NCBI GenBank assembly: GCA_018402305.1
Contig: JAGYJE010000001.1
Span: 267,703 to 331,702, forward strand
Source of the DNA: Puniceicoccaceae bacterium
GTDB taxonomy: Bacteria > Verrucomicrobiota > Verrucomicrobiia > Opitutales > Coraliomargaritaceae
Reading direction: 5' to 3'
Length of the DNA stretch: 64,000 bases
Made by a program: the position numbers and the translations under genes. Below are positions 42,510 through 53,350 of the stretch, in pieces. Numbering within the stretch: position 1 is the stretch's first letter; each line of letters opens with the position of its first letter. The notes beneath the pieces were generated by a model, which was not told where the DNA came from, searched no databases, and saw nothing but the letters and a program-made list of their open reading frames with translations.

Positions 42510-43103
42510 ATGAGTATACAAATTAATGCAAAAATGGTCGGCGAACTGCGTGAGAGCACAGGCGCCGGACTAATGGATTGTAAGAAGGTCCTGGTCGAAA
42601 CCGAAGGTGATTTCGATGCAGCGGTTGAGCTGCTTCGCAAAAAGGGCATGGCCACAGCGGCGAAAAAAGCCGGTCGTGATGCCAGTGATGGGCTGATTGA
42701 CAGCTACATCCACCTCGGTGGTAAGGTCGGCGTTCTCCTCGAAGTCAGCTGTGAGAGCGACTTCGTTGCGAAGACGGACGATTTCAAGCAATTCGTGCGC
42801 GACATCGCGATGCACATCGCTGCAGCGACGCCTGTTTGCGTATCCCGTGAGGAGATCGATCCTGAAATCATCGCCGCTGAGCGAAAAGTTGCCGAAGGCC
42901 AAGCAGAGGGCAAGCCGGCTGGAGCCATCGAGAAAATCGTGGAGGGCAAGCTGAACAAGTTTCTCAGTGAATCCTGCCTGCTGGAACAAGCCTACGTAAA
43001 AAACCCGGATCAGACGGTTCAGGAGGTGCTCACGGCCATGATCGCAAAAATGGGCGAAAATATGCAGATCAAGCGCTTCGCCCGCTTCCAAGTCGGCGCA
43101 TAA
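42510..43103 (+). CDS. tsf: Elongation factor Ts
   Basis: MVGELRESTGAGLMDCKKVLVETEGDFDAAVELLRKKG. Confidence 0.98.
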   Translation: MSIQINAKMVGELRESTGAGLMDCKKVLVETEGDFDAAVELLRKKGMATAAKKAGRDASDGLIDSYIHLGGKVGVLLEVSCESDFVAKTDDFKQFVRDIAMHIAAATPVCVSREEIDPEIIAAERKVAEGQAEGKPAGAIEKIVEGKLNKFLSESCLLEQAYVKNPDQTVQEVLTAMIAKMGENMQIKRFARFQVGA

Positions 43104-43130
43104 CAACTATTTCGTTTGTTTGGTTATTCC

Positions 43131-43163
43131 AAAAGCCCCGTGCTCACCGAGCACGGGGCTTTT
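43131..43163 (+). terminator. Rho-independent terminator of rpsB-tsf (potentially bidirectional)
   Basis: AAAAGCCCCGTGCTC-acc-GAGCACGGGGCTTTT, 15-bp perfect stem. Confidence 0.92.
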
Positions 43164-43176
43164 CTATATGCCGACC

Positions 43177-43218
43177 GCTGAGCCTGCCCTGCTGAGCCTC
43201 CCCTGCTGAGCCTTTCTT
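43177..43218. repeat. 14-bp tandem repeat x3 (plus partial 4th) next to trxA stop
   Basis: gctgagcctgccct gctgagcctcccct gctgagcctttctt gctgattc. Confidence 0.88.
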
Positions 43219-43225
43219 GCTGATT

Positions 43226-43540
43226 CTACAGCTTGGCTTTCAGGTCTTCCTTGGAGGTTAAGCCGACCACGGTATCGGCCACCTGACCATTCTTGAAAAT
43301 CAGAATGGTGGGGATGGCACGAATCTCAAACTTGGTCGCGACTTCGCTATTGTTATCCACGTTCACTTTGCAGATTTTAACGGAATCACCCAATTCTTCG
43401 GCGAGTTCTTCGAGGATTGGAGCAATGGCTTTGCAGGGACCGCACCAAGGTGCCCAAAAGTCGACGACGACGGGCACGGTACCGCCCGAGACAGTGGATT
43501 CAAAGTTAGAGCTATCGAGTTCTGTGATCATATCAGACAT
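43226..43540 (-). CDS. trxA: Thioredoxin
   Basis: PVVVDFWAPWCGPCKAIAPILEELAEE. Confidence 0.98.
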   Translation of the reverse strand: MSDMITELDSSNFESTVSGGTVPVVVDFWAPWCGPCKAIAPILEELAEELGDSVKICKVNVDNNSEVATKFEIRAIPTILIFKNGQVADTVVGLTSKEDLKAKL

Positions 43541-43559
43541 AATTTGTCGTTCGGGTATT

Positions 43560-43979
43560 TTATTTTAGAAAGGGGAGGGTTTCTCTCAAAATCAGGACGG
43601 CGAAGGCGATCGCTGCGACAGCGGCCAGGGCGTCGATCATGATTGCGGCGACGCCGACGGGAGCTGAGCCGTTATCGATTGAAATGGACGGGTCAAGGGG
43701 CGGCTTTGTTGCGGCCGGTCGGGAGATCACAGGTTTTGCATGGGTCGATGGACTCGCCGGATCTTTTTGGGCTACGGCTTTTTGGGCTACGGCGAGACTC
43801 GGTTTGGACAGCGTTGTGTTGTCCGCGACCTCTTGATTGCCGCTGGCGGAGGAATCGTCAGCAAGCCCCTCCAAGGAGGAATCCAAGGAGGCCTCCCTGG
43901 AGGGATCGGGTGTTGGTTTCGCATCAGGCGAGCCTTCGAAAGCGGGGGTGGTTTCTTTTTTATTGTTTTGGGGTTCCAT
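43560..43979 (-). CDS. Low-complexity single-TM hypothetical protein
   Basis: Pro/Ser/Ala-rich, C-terminal TM AAIMIDALAAVAAIAFAVLIL. Confidence 0.5.
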   Translation of the reverse strand: MEPQNNKKETTPAFEGSPDAKPTPDPSREASLDSSLEGLADDSSASGNQEVADNTTLSKPSLAVAQKAVAQKDPASPSTHAKPVISRPAATKPPLDPSISIDNGSAPVGVAAIMIDALAAVAAIAFAVLILRETLPFLK

Positions 43980-44023
43980 AATTAACGGTGAACTTTAGAG
44001 AAGGCTTGGGTCCTGTCAAGTGG

Positions 44024-44065
44024 TGCGTGTGTTCGGATGCGTGTGTCCGGGTGCGTGTGTTCAGG
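44024..44065. repeat. 14-bp tandem repeat x3 at the stop of the downstream ORF
   Basis: tgcgtgtgttcgga tgcgtgtgtccggg tgcgtgtgttcagg. Confidence 0.88.
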
Positions 44066-44327
44066 CGGTGGTATGGGATTGGATAATCTCCTTGAGTTCG
44101 GTTTTTTCCACGGTTTCGAGGCGTTTTCCCCTGCGGTCGAGGGTTTCGAAGGTTTTGACCACCGTCTCGGTCATTCGCTCGTGGGTCTCCTCGGAGCCGC
44201 CGACGATGGCAAAGCGCTCCCCCTGGGTGATGCGTTTATGCCCGTCTTTGGCATCCAGGCCCAAGCCGAGGAGCTGTGCTTTGGCGGCGGGCGGCTGCTG
44301 GTTTGATTCACTAGGGGAGCGGTTCAT
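44061..44327 (-). CDS. Hypothetical protein coupled to scpA
   Basis: Start MNRSPSES overlaps scpA stop by 4 bp. Confidence 0.6.
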   Translation of the reverse strand: MNRSPSESNQQPPAAKAQLLGLGLDAKDGHKRITQGERFAIVGGSEETHERMTETVVKTFETLDRRGKRLETVEKTELKEIIQSHTTA

Positions 44328-45100
44328 ACGGCGTTGCTTGGTTGAATGCTGTCGACTTCGACGCGGAAACAACGAATGTCGGCGAAAGCGCGGTCTTGTT
44401 TAAGTGTAATCTTTTGAAGGCGTGTCAATTCCAGGACGGCTAAAAACGTCGCCACAATCGTGGTGATCGTGGTGCTGGATTCGAAGAGATCGGAGAAGAG
44501 GAAGCTGGGCTCATGCCGGATACGGAGAAGAACGAGCTCCATGCGGTCGGCCACGGTCACTTGTTCGGCGTTGATTTGCCCCTCGTCGATCCGCTCAGCG
44601 AGTCGGCGGAGCACTTGGTTGAACGTATTCCAGAGGTCCACCCGGTCAACAGGCCTGAGCGGGCGCTCGACGGCCTCGACGGCTTCCATCGGGCCGATGC
44701 GTGGGATGAGGTCGTTACTGTTGAGGATGAGCTTGCGGATATCCTCAGCGGCTTCCTTGAATTTGCGGTATTCGAGCAGTTGCTGCACCAGCTCCCAGCG
44801 GGGGTCGATAGCGTCGTCCTCGACATCCTCATTGGTGCCCTGATCTTTCTGCGGCAAAAGCATGCGGCTTTTGATATACATCAGGGTGGAGGCCATGACG
44901 AAAAATTCGCCGGCGATCTCCAGGTCCAGGGTGTCCATGGAGGCCAGGATGTGGATGTATTGATCTGTGACCCGCTCGATCGGTATATCGTAGATATCGA
45001 CCTCACTGCGACGGATCAGGTAGAGCAGCAGGTCCAGAGGCCCCTCGAAGGCGGGCAGGCGGATGGCAAAATCATTCTCCGGTATGAGGGCTTCTTCCAT
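44324..45100 (-). CDS. scpA: Segregation and condensation protein A
   Basis: RLPAFEGPLDLLLYLIRRSEVDIYDIPIERVTDQYIHIL. Confidence 0.95.
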   Translation of the reverse strand: MEEALIPENDFAIRLPAFEGPLDLLLYLIRRSEVDIYDIPIERVTDQYIHILASMDTLDLEIAGEFFVMASTLMYIKSRMLLPQKDQGTNEDVEDDAIDPRWELVQQLLEYRKFKEAAEDIRKLILNSNDLIPRIGPMEAVEAVERPLRPVDRVDLWNTFNQVLRRLAERIDEGQINAEQVTVADRMELVLLRIRHEPSFLFSDLFESSTTITTIVATFLAVLELTRLQKITLKQDRAFADIRCFRVEVDSIQPSNAV

Positions 45101-45131
45101 GGTCGGTTAAATCGGCAGCGAGTGGGCGGCT

Positions 45132-47276
45132 TTAGTTCATGCCAGCGAGGCGGAGCTGGAGGTCGAATTGCACGTCACTCTCCCGCCGGGCATCTTCACG
45201 GAAGGTGATCGCGTAGAGCAGCTCCCATGTGCTCCCGAGCTGCGTTCGCAGGCCGAGGCTCAGCCGGGTGAAATCACCGGTGTCGGCATCAAAGCGCATA
45301 TCGGTGAGAATGGCGTGGCGCTCGTTCATGCGATAGATAAAGTCGATGCGGTATTGATCAATTTGCTTGTTGAGGAGATCCGTGGAGAGACCGAGCTCCC
45401 AGATCTCACCGCTGTAGAGGGTGGTGCGGGTGCGCAGTTCTTCGAGCGTGAGGGTTTGGGTCCTAAAGCGGCTGGCGAGGTCGAACTTGAGCCAGGGAGC
45501 CGGGTTGAGGACGAGTTCTACCCAGCTGGCATTGAAGGTATCTTCGTCGCGACCGTCGAAGCGGGCGTTTCGCTCGAAGAGAATATCCTGGTAGAGATTG
45601 AGGGCGGCGAGGGTGCGCGAGCCGTAGTCCTTGGCACGGGTCTGGAAGAGGTTTTCCACGCCGAGACGGACGAGGTGGGTTTCGGCAATCTGGTCGACAT
45701 TCCGCAAATCGCTCAAATCAAGGACCGGGCGTTCCAGATCAAAGACCTGCCGGTCAATAGCGGCGATCTCGTTCAAATCATCCGGGTCGGAGACGTAGCG
45801 GTAGCGCAAAACCGGGCGGAGGATGTGACGCAGGCCGTCGACGCCCGAACTTCTGTTGACCGTCGGGTAACTGGCGTAGGCGCGCGCCACCAAATCGAAA
45901 CCGACTTCATAAATTTCACGACTGAAGCTGTCATCCAGCAGGGCCGGGTTGATGAAGGAAGACTCCTGGTTTTGATACTGCGTTAGGCGGGCCCCGGCGA
46001 GCGGTGTTACCGTCAGCCAATCCGTCAGCGCGAAGGGGCGCTGGATCCGGTAGGTAAAATCGAAGCGGTCGGATTGGCCCTCCCGGGTGAGGGTCGGCGC
46101 TATTTGCCCGAAGTCCTCGCGGAGCTGGACGTAACTGAGGGAGGCTTTTTGATAGGCACCGGTATTAAAAATAGGCACGGGCAGCAGGTCGAGTCTGACC
46201 TCTGGCAAACGCTCCTGGACGACTTGAAACTGGTTGGGCCGAAAGCGCCCGAAGACCGATGCCATCCAGTTGTTTCCGGCGTAGACGGCCTCGGCAAAGG
46301 CGTCGGGCCGCTGGTCATCGTCGTAGAGATTATTGCGGAAGTCGCGGGTGACTTCCGAGTCGGACCAGTAGCTGAGCGAGGCAGTGGTGCTGAAGCGTTC
46401 GCCGATGTCGTATTTCTGGCGCCATTCGATAAATCCGCGGTTCGTGCCAATAGGACGACCGAATTGATCGAAATCACGGTCTGAGGGGTCACCCGTATCG
46501 TCGATATATCCGGTGCTTATGGCCCCGACGATGCGCTGTGTCTCGGAATTGTAGGCATACTGCGCGGTCGGCCCGGCAAGCACGCCGCGCTGGCTGTAAA
46601 GGTCCAAATTCGCACCTGCGCGGAGCCAGGGGGTGACCGGAAAAAGCGTCGTCGTCTGGAGATAGACCCCGAGATTGCTATCGGAACCGGCGTCCAGATC
46701 GAAGTAGTAGGGTGCGCCGGTCAGGTTGTGGGTGTAGCCGGGGAGATAAAATACCGGGACTTGGCCGATGCGGAACGTCGCTCCATCCATGGAGACCGAT
46801 TCCTCACCCTCGTTTTGAACGTATTGCAAAGAGTCTGTGCTCACACTGAGTGCGAAGGGGCCGGGGTTGCCGTAGTAAATGGTGCCGCCCTCCAGCGCGA
46901 TGTCCTCGCTCGTGCCGCCTGCGGTGACGCCCGTGATGTAGAAGGGCCACTGACCGGTTTTCAGTAAATCGACGGAAAAGAGGTTGTCTTTCGTATCGTA
47001 GCTCATCCGGTCCGCCAACAAGCGGGTGCCTTCGCGGGAGATGGCCACCGAGCCCACCGCATCGGCCAGCCCGAGCTCCTGGTAGTAGGTGATGCGGTCG
47101 GCCTGCACTCGCGTGCCATCAAAGTCGAGGCGGGCATCGCCCTGGGCGACGAGACGCTGAGAGTCTTCGTCGAATACGAGGGGCTCGACCGAGCTGAGCT
47201 CAGGCAGGGCGGCGTTGAGCGAGAGCGCGAGCGACAGGGTAAGCAGGAGAGTACAATTCCGGACGTTTGTTGGCAC
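45132..47276 (-). CDS. lptD: LPS-assembly protein LptD (OstA) family
   Basis: N-terminal OstA-like (LVAQGDARLDFDGTRVQADRITYYQE), long beta-barrel-like C-terminus. Confidence 0.82.
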   Translation of the reverse strand: MPTNVRNCTLLLTLSLALSLNAALPELSSVEPLVFDEDSQRLVAQGDARLDFDGTRVQADRITYYQELGLADAVGSVAISREGTRLLADRMSYDTKDNLFSVDLLKTGQWPFYITGVTAGGTSEDIALEGGTIYYGNPGPFALSVSTDSLQYVQNEGEESVSMDGATFRIGQVPVFYLPGYTHNLTGAPYYFDLDAGSDSNLGVYLQTTTLFPVTPWLRAGANLDLYSQRGVLAGPTAQYAYNSETQRIVGAISTGYIDDTGDPSDRDFDQFGRPIGTNRGFIEWRQKYDIGERFSTTASLSYWSDSEVTRDFRNNLYDDDQRPDAFAEAVYAGNNWMASVFGRFRPNQFQVVQERLPEVRLDLLPVPIFNTGAYQKASLSYVQLREDFGQIAPTLTREGQSDRFDFTYRIQRPFALTDWLTVTPLAGARLTQYQNQESSFINPALLDDSFSREIYEVGFDLVARAYASYPTVNRSSGVDGLRHILRPVLRYRYVSDPDDLNEIAAIDRQVFDLERPVLDLSDLRNVDQIAETHLVRLGVENLFQTRAKDYGSRTLAALNLYQDILFERNARFDGRDEDTFNASWVELVLNPAPWLKFDLASRFRTQTLTLEELRTRTTLYSGEIWELGLSTDLLNKQIDQYRIDFIYRMNERHAILTDMRFDADTGDFTRLSLGLRTQLGSTWELLYAITFREDARRESDVQFDLQLRLAGMN

Positions 47277-47350
47277 GGGGGGTGACTATGAGTCGGTAGC
47301 TTGGCTGGACAAGTTTTTTATACGCGCGAGTGGCGATCCCTCGCCAGGCC

Positions 47351-47740
47351 TTATTCGTCGTCGCTGCCCGGACGATTTGCCGGTAGCTCGTCCGCCTGAA
47401 CCGTGTAGTAGAGCATCAGGACCCAGCAGAGGAGGACCGGATAGAGCAGCGTGCAAAGCAGCAGCGAGCCCACGATCCCGATGGCGACGCCCAACCACAT
47501 CCCCAGCTTATCGAGGACGACGAGAATACAAACCGGGATAATGACCAAAACGATGGCCAGCACGTAACCGATAGAGGTCGTGCCAAAATAGAAGCCGGAC
47601 TCTTCCTTTTCCAATTGCATGCCGCAGCCTGGGCAGGCGGGGTGGAGCCGGAACCAGTTTTTAAAAATGCCGAAGCGCCCGCAGTTTGGGCAACGACCGG
47701 TCAGGGTGCGATGGGCGATCTGGCTGCGTGTGACGGGCAT
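47351..47740 (-). CDS. DUF983 membrane protein
   Basis: GRCPNCGRFGIFKNWFRLHPACPGCGMQLEKEESGFYFGTTSIGY, two TM. Confidence 0.92.
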   Translation of the reverse strand: MPVTRSQIAHRTLTGRCPNCGRFGIFKNWFRLHPACPGCGMQLEKEESGFYFGTTSIGYVLAIVLVIIPVCILVVLDKLGMWLGVAIGIVGSLLLCTLLYPVLLCWVLMLYYTVQADELPANRPGSDDE

Positions 47741-47753
47741 CGGTGGAACGGTC

Positions 47754-47765
47754 GGGGGGGGGGGG
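47754..47765. repeat. Poly-G homopolymer (12 G)
   Basis: gtc + gggggggggggg + cgg between two minus-strand genes. Confidence 0.9.
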
Positions 47766-47769
47766 CGGC

Positions 47770-48672
47770 TCAGTCGCCGAGCAAAGTATCGAGGCGTTCG
47801 AGCAAAGCAGTCCGGAGTGGGCGGGCTGATTCGCTTAGCTCGCGCTGCCGACGCTCGTATTCCCGTTTGCCCTCGGGTGTTTCCACTTTGACCGCTTCAA
47901 AGCCGAGCGAGCGGCAGTCGTAGGGGCTGGCCTGCATGTCGAGCTGCCGCGCGGTTAAGGCGAACTCAAAGCAGCGCCAGAGAACCGCACTCCCCACCCA
48001 GGGCATGCACTGGGCGGCCAATTTGTAGAGATCCATATTGGTATGGAGGCAGCCGCACTGCTCCAACTCCAAGCGGGTCTCTTTGCGGGGCTGCATGCGG
48101 TTGAAGTCCTTTGCACCCGGATTGAAAAAACGGAAGGCATCAAAGTGGCTGCACTGGATGGGGCGGCTACGCACGAAGGCATCCGTCGCCTCCTGAGAGA
48201 GGCGCAGGGGGAGGCGCTCGGCATGGCGGACCTCGCCCCCGGTAGCATCGCCCCGGTAGACCATGGCCCACTCATGCATGCCAAAGCAGCCAAAGGCGGG
48301 CGGGCGTTCGCTGACGCTTCGGCAGAGTTGCCGGGCCATGTCCAGGCGGTGACGGGTCGCCGCGGTCATTTGGTCCGGGGCGAGCACCGTGACCCCTGAT
48401 TCGATGCGGTAGTGCTCCGGCTTGAAGGATTCGCCGAGCGGGGCGGATTCAAGGCCGACGTCTGGTCCGGGATGCCACTGCTCCAGTTGGGCTGGTTTGT
48501 TCCGGTAGTAGATGAAAAGAAAATCGTAGATCGGGTGCAGTACACCCGCGGCCCGTCGTGTTCGGTAGGGTTGCGTCCACGCCTCCGCCCGCTCGCGGTG
48601 CTCGGCGGCCAAGCGCTGCCACTCGGCGTATGCGAGCACGGAAGGCGGAGAGATTGTTGCTGGGCCGAGCAT
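47770..48672 (-). CDS. Putative 3-methyladenine DNA glycosylase-like protein
   Basis: LHPIYDFLFIYYRNKPAQLEQWHPGPDV recalled from proteins annotated this way; function not proven. Confidence 0.7.
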   Translation of the reverse strand: MLGPATISPPSVLAYAEWQRLAAEHRERAEAWTQPYRTRRAAGVLHPIYDFLFIYYRNKPAQLEQWHPGPDVGLESAPLGESFKPEHYRIESGVTVLAPDQMTAATRHRLDMARQLCRSVSERPPAFGCFGMHEWAMVYRGDATGGEVRHAERLPLRLSQEATDAFVRSRPIQCSHFDAFRFFNPGAKDFNRMQPRKETRLELEQCGCLHTNMDLYKLAAQCMPWVGSAVLWRCFEFALTARQLDMQASPYDCRSLGFEAVKVETPEGKREYERRQRELSESARPLRTALLERLDTLLGD

Positions 48673-48877
48673 GGTCGGGAAAGGTTTTCAGGCATTGCCA
48701 AAGAAGGTCAAGAGCGGATGCGTTGGCCGGAGTGCCGCGCGCCGAACCTCCATTCAGTTTTGGCGGTGCGGCGGGATCTGGAGCTGCGGCTAAAGCGCGC
48801 AGCTACGTAAGCGCGCGGATGTGTAAGCCCCTTGCCCCGTGCTTTACAAACTGCGGCGGTCCCCACATGCAAGAGGG

Positions 48878-49264
48878 ATGTTATTCGTATTCGTCATGCT
48901 GGGCTGCGCTCTGGGCGGAGTCGTTCGCCACCTCGGGGGCGGGTTGATCTCGCGTTGTTGCGGTGAGCGTTTTCCCTGGGGGACACTGGCGGTCAACGCG
49001 CTGGGCAGCCTACTGCTGGGCCTGATGATGGGGGCGGTCGGTAGCCCGCAGGGTGACGGGCTGGGGGGGGATGGTATGTTCGCCTTTCTGGGAATCGGAT
49101 TTTGTGGCGGCTTAACGACCTTTTCGACGCTTAGCCTGCAGAGCTTTGCGCTGATATCGGAGCAGGCTTGGGGGCGCGCCTTGGCCAATGTCCTCGGTAA
49201 CGTTCTGCTGTGTTTGCTTTGCGTGGTCAGCGGCTATGCCATCGGGGAGGGGTGGGCTCTGTGA
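48878..49264 (+). CDS. crcB: Fluoride efflux transporter CrcB/FEX, first of pair
   Basis: GCALGGVVRHLGGG, GTLAVNALGSLLLGL, GFCGGLTTFSTLSLQ. Confidence 0.93.
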   Translation: MLFVFVMLGCALGGVVRHLGGGLISRCCGERFPWGTLAVNALGSLLLGLMMGAVGSPQGDGLGGDGMFAFLGIGFCGGLTTFSTLSLQSFALISEQAWGRALANVLGNVLLCLLCVVSGYAIGEGWAL

Positions 49265-49671
49265 AGCAACCTGCTTACATCGCTTGGATCGCGCTGGGGA
49301 GCGGGCTCGGGGGCGGGCTGCGCTATGGGCTGGATCAGCTCGCTCTCGGCATCGGGCTTGGCGGCTTTCCGTTGGCGACCCTCTTCGTCAATCTGAGTGG
49401 CTCACTGCTGGTCGGTTACCTGGCCGGGCTTTGGGCAACGGGCGGCAACAAGGCGGTGGCGCTTCGGAAATGGCATTTTTGGGTGACGGGCTTTTGCGGC
49501 GGCTATACGACCTTTTCCGCGTTTAGCTGGCAGATACTGGAATGGGTCCAGGCCAGCGAGGGCACATTGGCGGGGGCTTATGCGGCTGGCAGTATCGGCC
49601 TCGGGGTGCTCGCGGTTGCGGTTGGTATGTCGATGGCACTGCGGCGACGGTCTGAGCCCCCGGCAGCCTAG
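49261..49671 (+). CDS. crcB: Fluoride efflux transporter CrcB/FEX, second of pair
   Basis: GSGLGGGLRYGLDQ, LATLFVNLSGSLLVGYL, GFCGGYTTFSAFSWQ; GTG start overlaps previous TGA. Confidence 0.93.
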   Translation: MKQPAYIAWIALGSGLGGGLRYGLDQLALGIGLGGFPLATLFVNLSGSLLVGYLAGLWATGGNKAVALRKWHFWVTGFCGGYTTFSAFSWQILEWVQASEGTLAGAYAAGSIGLGVLAVAVGMSMALRRRSEPPAA

Positions 49672-49746
49672 CTACGCTCAATCAACCGCGCCCTTTTCGC
49701 AGCCCGGACTTGCGCGATGCGGGGCAATGGCCTCATCCTCTCCATC

Positions 49747-50664
<918 letters not shown>

Positions 50665-50722
50665 GCCCCTTGTCGTTTCAATAGCCTTTCTAGTCGCTGC
50701 AGCCACCGTCGCCGCCCTGGCC

Positions 50723-51766
50723 TCAGGCCTCGAAGCGGAAGCAGGTGGTGGAGCGGAAGATTGCACCGGGTCGCAGGATAGCACCGCCCATCTCGGGGAA
50801 GTTGACGGAGTCCGGATAGTCCTGGGTTTCGAGGCAGAGCCCGGCGAGAGGGCCATGGACGCGGCCTCCTTTACCGATCTCGGCTCCATCCTCGGAGAGG
50901 CAGAGCCCGGCGTAAAATTGCACCCCCGGCTCCGTGGTCAGGACCTGAAGGATGCGCCCGGTCGTCGCTTCTTTAACGACGGCGGCCAGCTCCGGCTGGG
51001 CGGTGCGGCCCTTGTTCAGGAAAAAGTGCGCGTCCGCATTGCCCCGCTCCAGAATGTCGCGCGTATCGAGCCGAACGCCATCCCGGTAATCGTTGTAACC
51101 CGCGAGCACCGGGGCGCTCTGCCCGGTCAGGCTGCCATTTGCATCCACCAGGGCAGTCTTATCGGCGAGAATCTGCACTTCGTGGCCGAGGACATCGCCA
51201 CTGCCCTTTAGATTAAAATAGCTGTGATTTGTTGGATTGAAGGGGGTGCTCTGGTCGGTCTCCGCGGTGTAGTTGATTTCCAGGCAGTTGTCCTCGCGCA
51301 GCGTATAGGTGACGGTGCAGTGGAGATTCCCGGGGAATCCATTGCGGCCGTCGGGATCGATCAGGCTGAGCCGCAAGCGGTCCATGCCGTTTTCCCGCAC
51401 GACAGCCGCATCCCAAAGCTGAAGGTGGAATCCCTTCGGAGCGCTGTGCAGATTGTTAACTCCGCGCTCGTTGGCCTCCAGTGTGTATTCGCGGCCGCCG
51501 ATCTCAAAACGGGCTCCGCCGATACGCCCGGCCACCCGGCCGCAGATCGAACCAAAACAGGGGTGTCCTTGTACGTAGGCATCCAGCGAATCTTTACCCA
51601 GCACGACGTCGTCCAGGTGCCCGTCGCGGTCCGGCGCGTGCAGCGATACGAGAATCCCGCCATAGTTGGTGATCTCGGCGCTGAGTCCCTTGCCATTGCT
51701 CAATTGATACAACGAGACCGGTTCCCCGGTTGGAAGTGTTCCATAGCTTTTGCACGTCACAGGCAT
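50723..51766 (-). CDS. galM: Aldose 1-epimerase (galactose mutarotase)
   Basis: EITNYGGILVSLHAPDRDG, NPTNHSYFNLKG, ETQDYPDSVNFPEMG. Confidence 0.96.
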   Translation of the reverse strand: MPVTCKSYGTLPTGEPVSLYQLSNGKGLSAEITNYGGILVSLHAPDRDGHLDDVVLGKDSLDAYVQGHPCFGSICGRVAGRIGGARFEIGGREYTLEANERGVNNLHSAPKGFHLQLWDAAVVRENGMDRLRLSLIDPDGRNGFPGNLHCTVTYTLREDNCLEINYTAETDQSTPFNPTNHSYFNLKGSGDVLGHEVQILADKTALVDANGSLTGQSAPVLAGYNDYRDGVRLDTRDILERGNADAHFFLNKGRTAQPELAAVVKEATTGRILQVLTTEPGVQFYAGLCLSEDGAEIGKGGRVHGPLAGLCLETQDYPDSVNFPEMGGAILRPGAIFRSTTCFRFEA

Positions 51767-51822
51767 GGCAGGTAAACAAGCAGTCCCCGCGGGAAGTGCA
51801 ACACGGGAATTGGCAACCTGGA

Positions 51823-53235
51823 TTATCTGGGTTCTTCCGGGATGGGCTCGTCGGTGATCAGACCGATATCGCGGCCGACGCGGCCCACGTCGAAAAAGCT
51901 AACGTAGAGCACGAAGCAAAGAAGCAGGATCATGAATGCCCCCTGCACGTTTTCCATGAGCCTTTGGGGAAGTGGGCGGCCGATTACTTTCGAGATGGTG
52001 GCAAAAAGCATGTGTCCGCCATCCAACACAGGAATCGGCAGGAGATTGAAAATAGCCAGGTTGACGTTGATCAGGGCCAACATCCAGAGCAGGTCGATGA
52101 AGCCGATCTGCGCCATGCGGGTGAGGCCGTGCACGATGCCGACGGGGCCGCTCATGTTTTTAACGCGCACGTCCGAGTCGGTGTGGACGAGAGCGTAGAG
52201 GGTCATCTTCATCGTTTCGGCAAAGCGGTAGAGCTGCTCAAGCGGATTGTAGTGGACGCGCTCTGTCTTGTATTGAAAATCGTAGGCGAAGCCGAAGCGG
52301 GGGGTGGACTCGCCCTCCTTGATCCGCGGTTGAATGGGGAGAGCGACTTCACGGCCGTTGCGCTCCACCGTGACCTCAATCGTGCGATCCCCGTGGTTTG
52401 CCAGGTAGGTGCTGAGAAAGGCACCGGAAATAATCGCTTCGCCGTCCAATTTGATCAGCCGGTCGCCAGGCAGGAGCCCAGCATCGATGGCGGGCATTCC
52501 CGGCTCGAGCCGCACCACGATGGGCGCGGAGGTTTCGTCCGTCTCGGGCTCCACGCCAATGTAGCGCATGCGCTCACTCGAGACCAGTTCGGGATAGACC
52601 GTGAAATTTAATGCGCTCTCATCGCGGAGCACCCCGACCTCTACTTGGCGGCGACCGTCCTCTCCGTCTTCCTTGCCCACACCGGTGGCGATGGCGTTTT
52701 GAAAATACCACCAATCCGGCACCCGGTTGCCATCGATGCTGTCGATGACGTCCCCCGGGCGAATTCCGGCCACATAGGCCGGCCCCGGCACGACCTCGCC
52801 GTCGGCGTTGCGGATTTCTTCGGCGACGAATCCGATGCTGGTTGATTTTACGATCTCCCGCCCGACGCCCCAGAGGACGAGCGAGAGGACCAGGGCAAAG
52901 ATTATATTAAAAACGGCTCCCATCACGGCCACGATCATCTTATCCGCGTAGGAGATGGGCGGGAGCTTGCTCCCTTCCTCCTCTTCGCCGCCCTCAAGGC
53001 GCCCCATGTCGGCAAGCTGAGGGAGGGACACATAACCACCGAGCGGAATGAGCGAGAGGCGGAAATCGGTCCCGTTGCGGTGCCACCCAAAGAGACGTGG
53101 CCCGAAGCCAATCGAGAAACGGTCGGCGACGAGGCCGCGTTTTTTGGCGGCGATGAAGTGCCCCAGTTCGTGGACGAAGATGGAAAAGCCCAATGCGAAG
53201 ATGGCCAGCGCGATGTAGAGGATGGTGGAGAGCAT
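51823..53235 (-). CDS. rseP: RIP (site-2) metalloprotease
   Basis: FVHELGHFIAAKKRGL; PDZ domain; NLLPIPVLDGGHMLF. Confidence 0.97.
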   Translation of the reverse strand: MLSTILYIALAIFALGFSIFVHELGHFIAAKKRGLVADRFSIGFGPRLFGWHRNGTDFRLSLIPLGGYVSLPQLADMGRLEGGEEEEGSKLPPISYADKMIVAVMGAVFNIIFALVLSLVLWGVGREIVKSTSIGFVAEEIRNADGEVVPGPAYVAGIRPGDVIDSIDGNRVPDWWYFQNAIATGVGKEDGEDGRRQVEVGVLRDESALNFTVYPELVSSERMRYIGVEPETDETSAPIVVRLEPGMPAIDAGLLPGDRLIKLDGEAIISGAFLSTYLANHGDRTIEVTVERNGREVALPIQPRIKEGESTPRFGFAYDFQYKTERVHYNPLEQLYRFAETMKMTLYALVHTDSDVRVKNMSGPVGIVHGLTRMAQIGFIDLLWMLALINVNLAIFNLLPIPVLDGGHMLFATISKVIGRPLPQRLMENVQGAFMILLLCFVLYVSFFDVGRVGRDIGLITDEPIPEEPR

Positions 53236-53350
53236 AGATTAAAATTTGGGACTAGCTGGGACCGGCTGCTTTAGCTGCCGCCCTTGGCTTGGTTGCCGCA
53301 GGGTAGCTAAAGCGACCCGTCCTTCGGTGGATCTCGGTGAAAGGCATCGA

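Noticed and set aside
48690-48877. Possible fluoride riboswitch upstream of the crcB pair
   Set aside because: I could not find the conserved crcB-motif segments; a covariance-model scan would be decisive.
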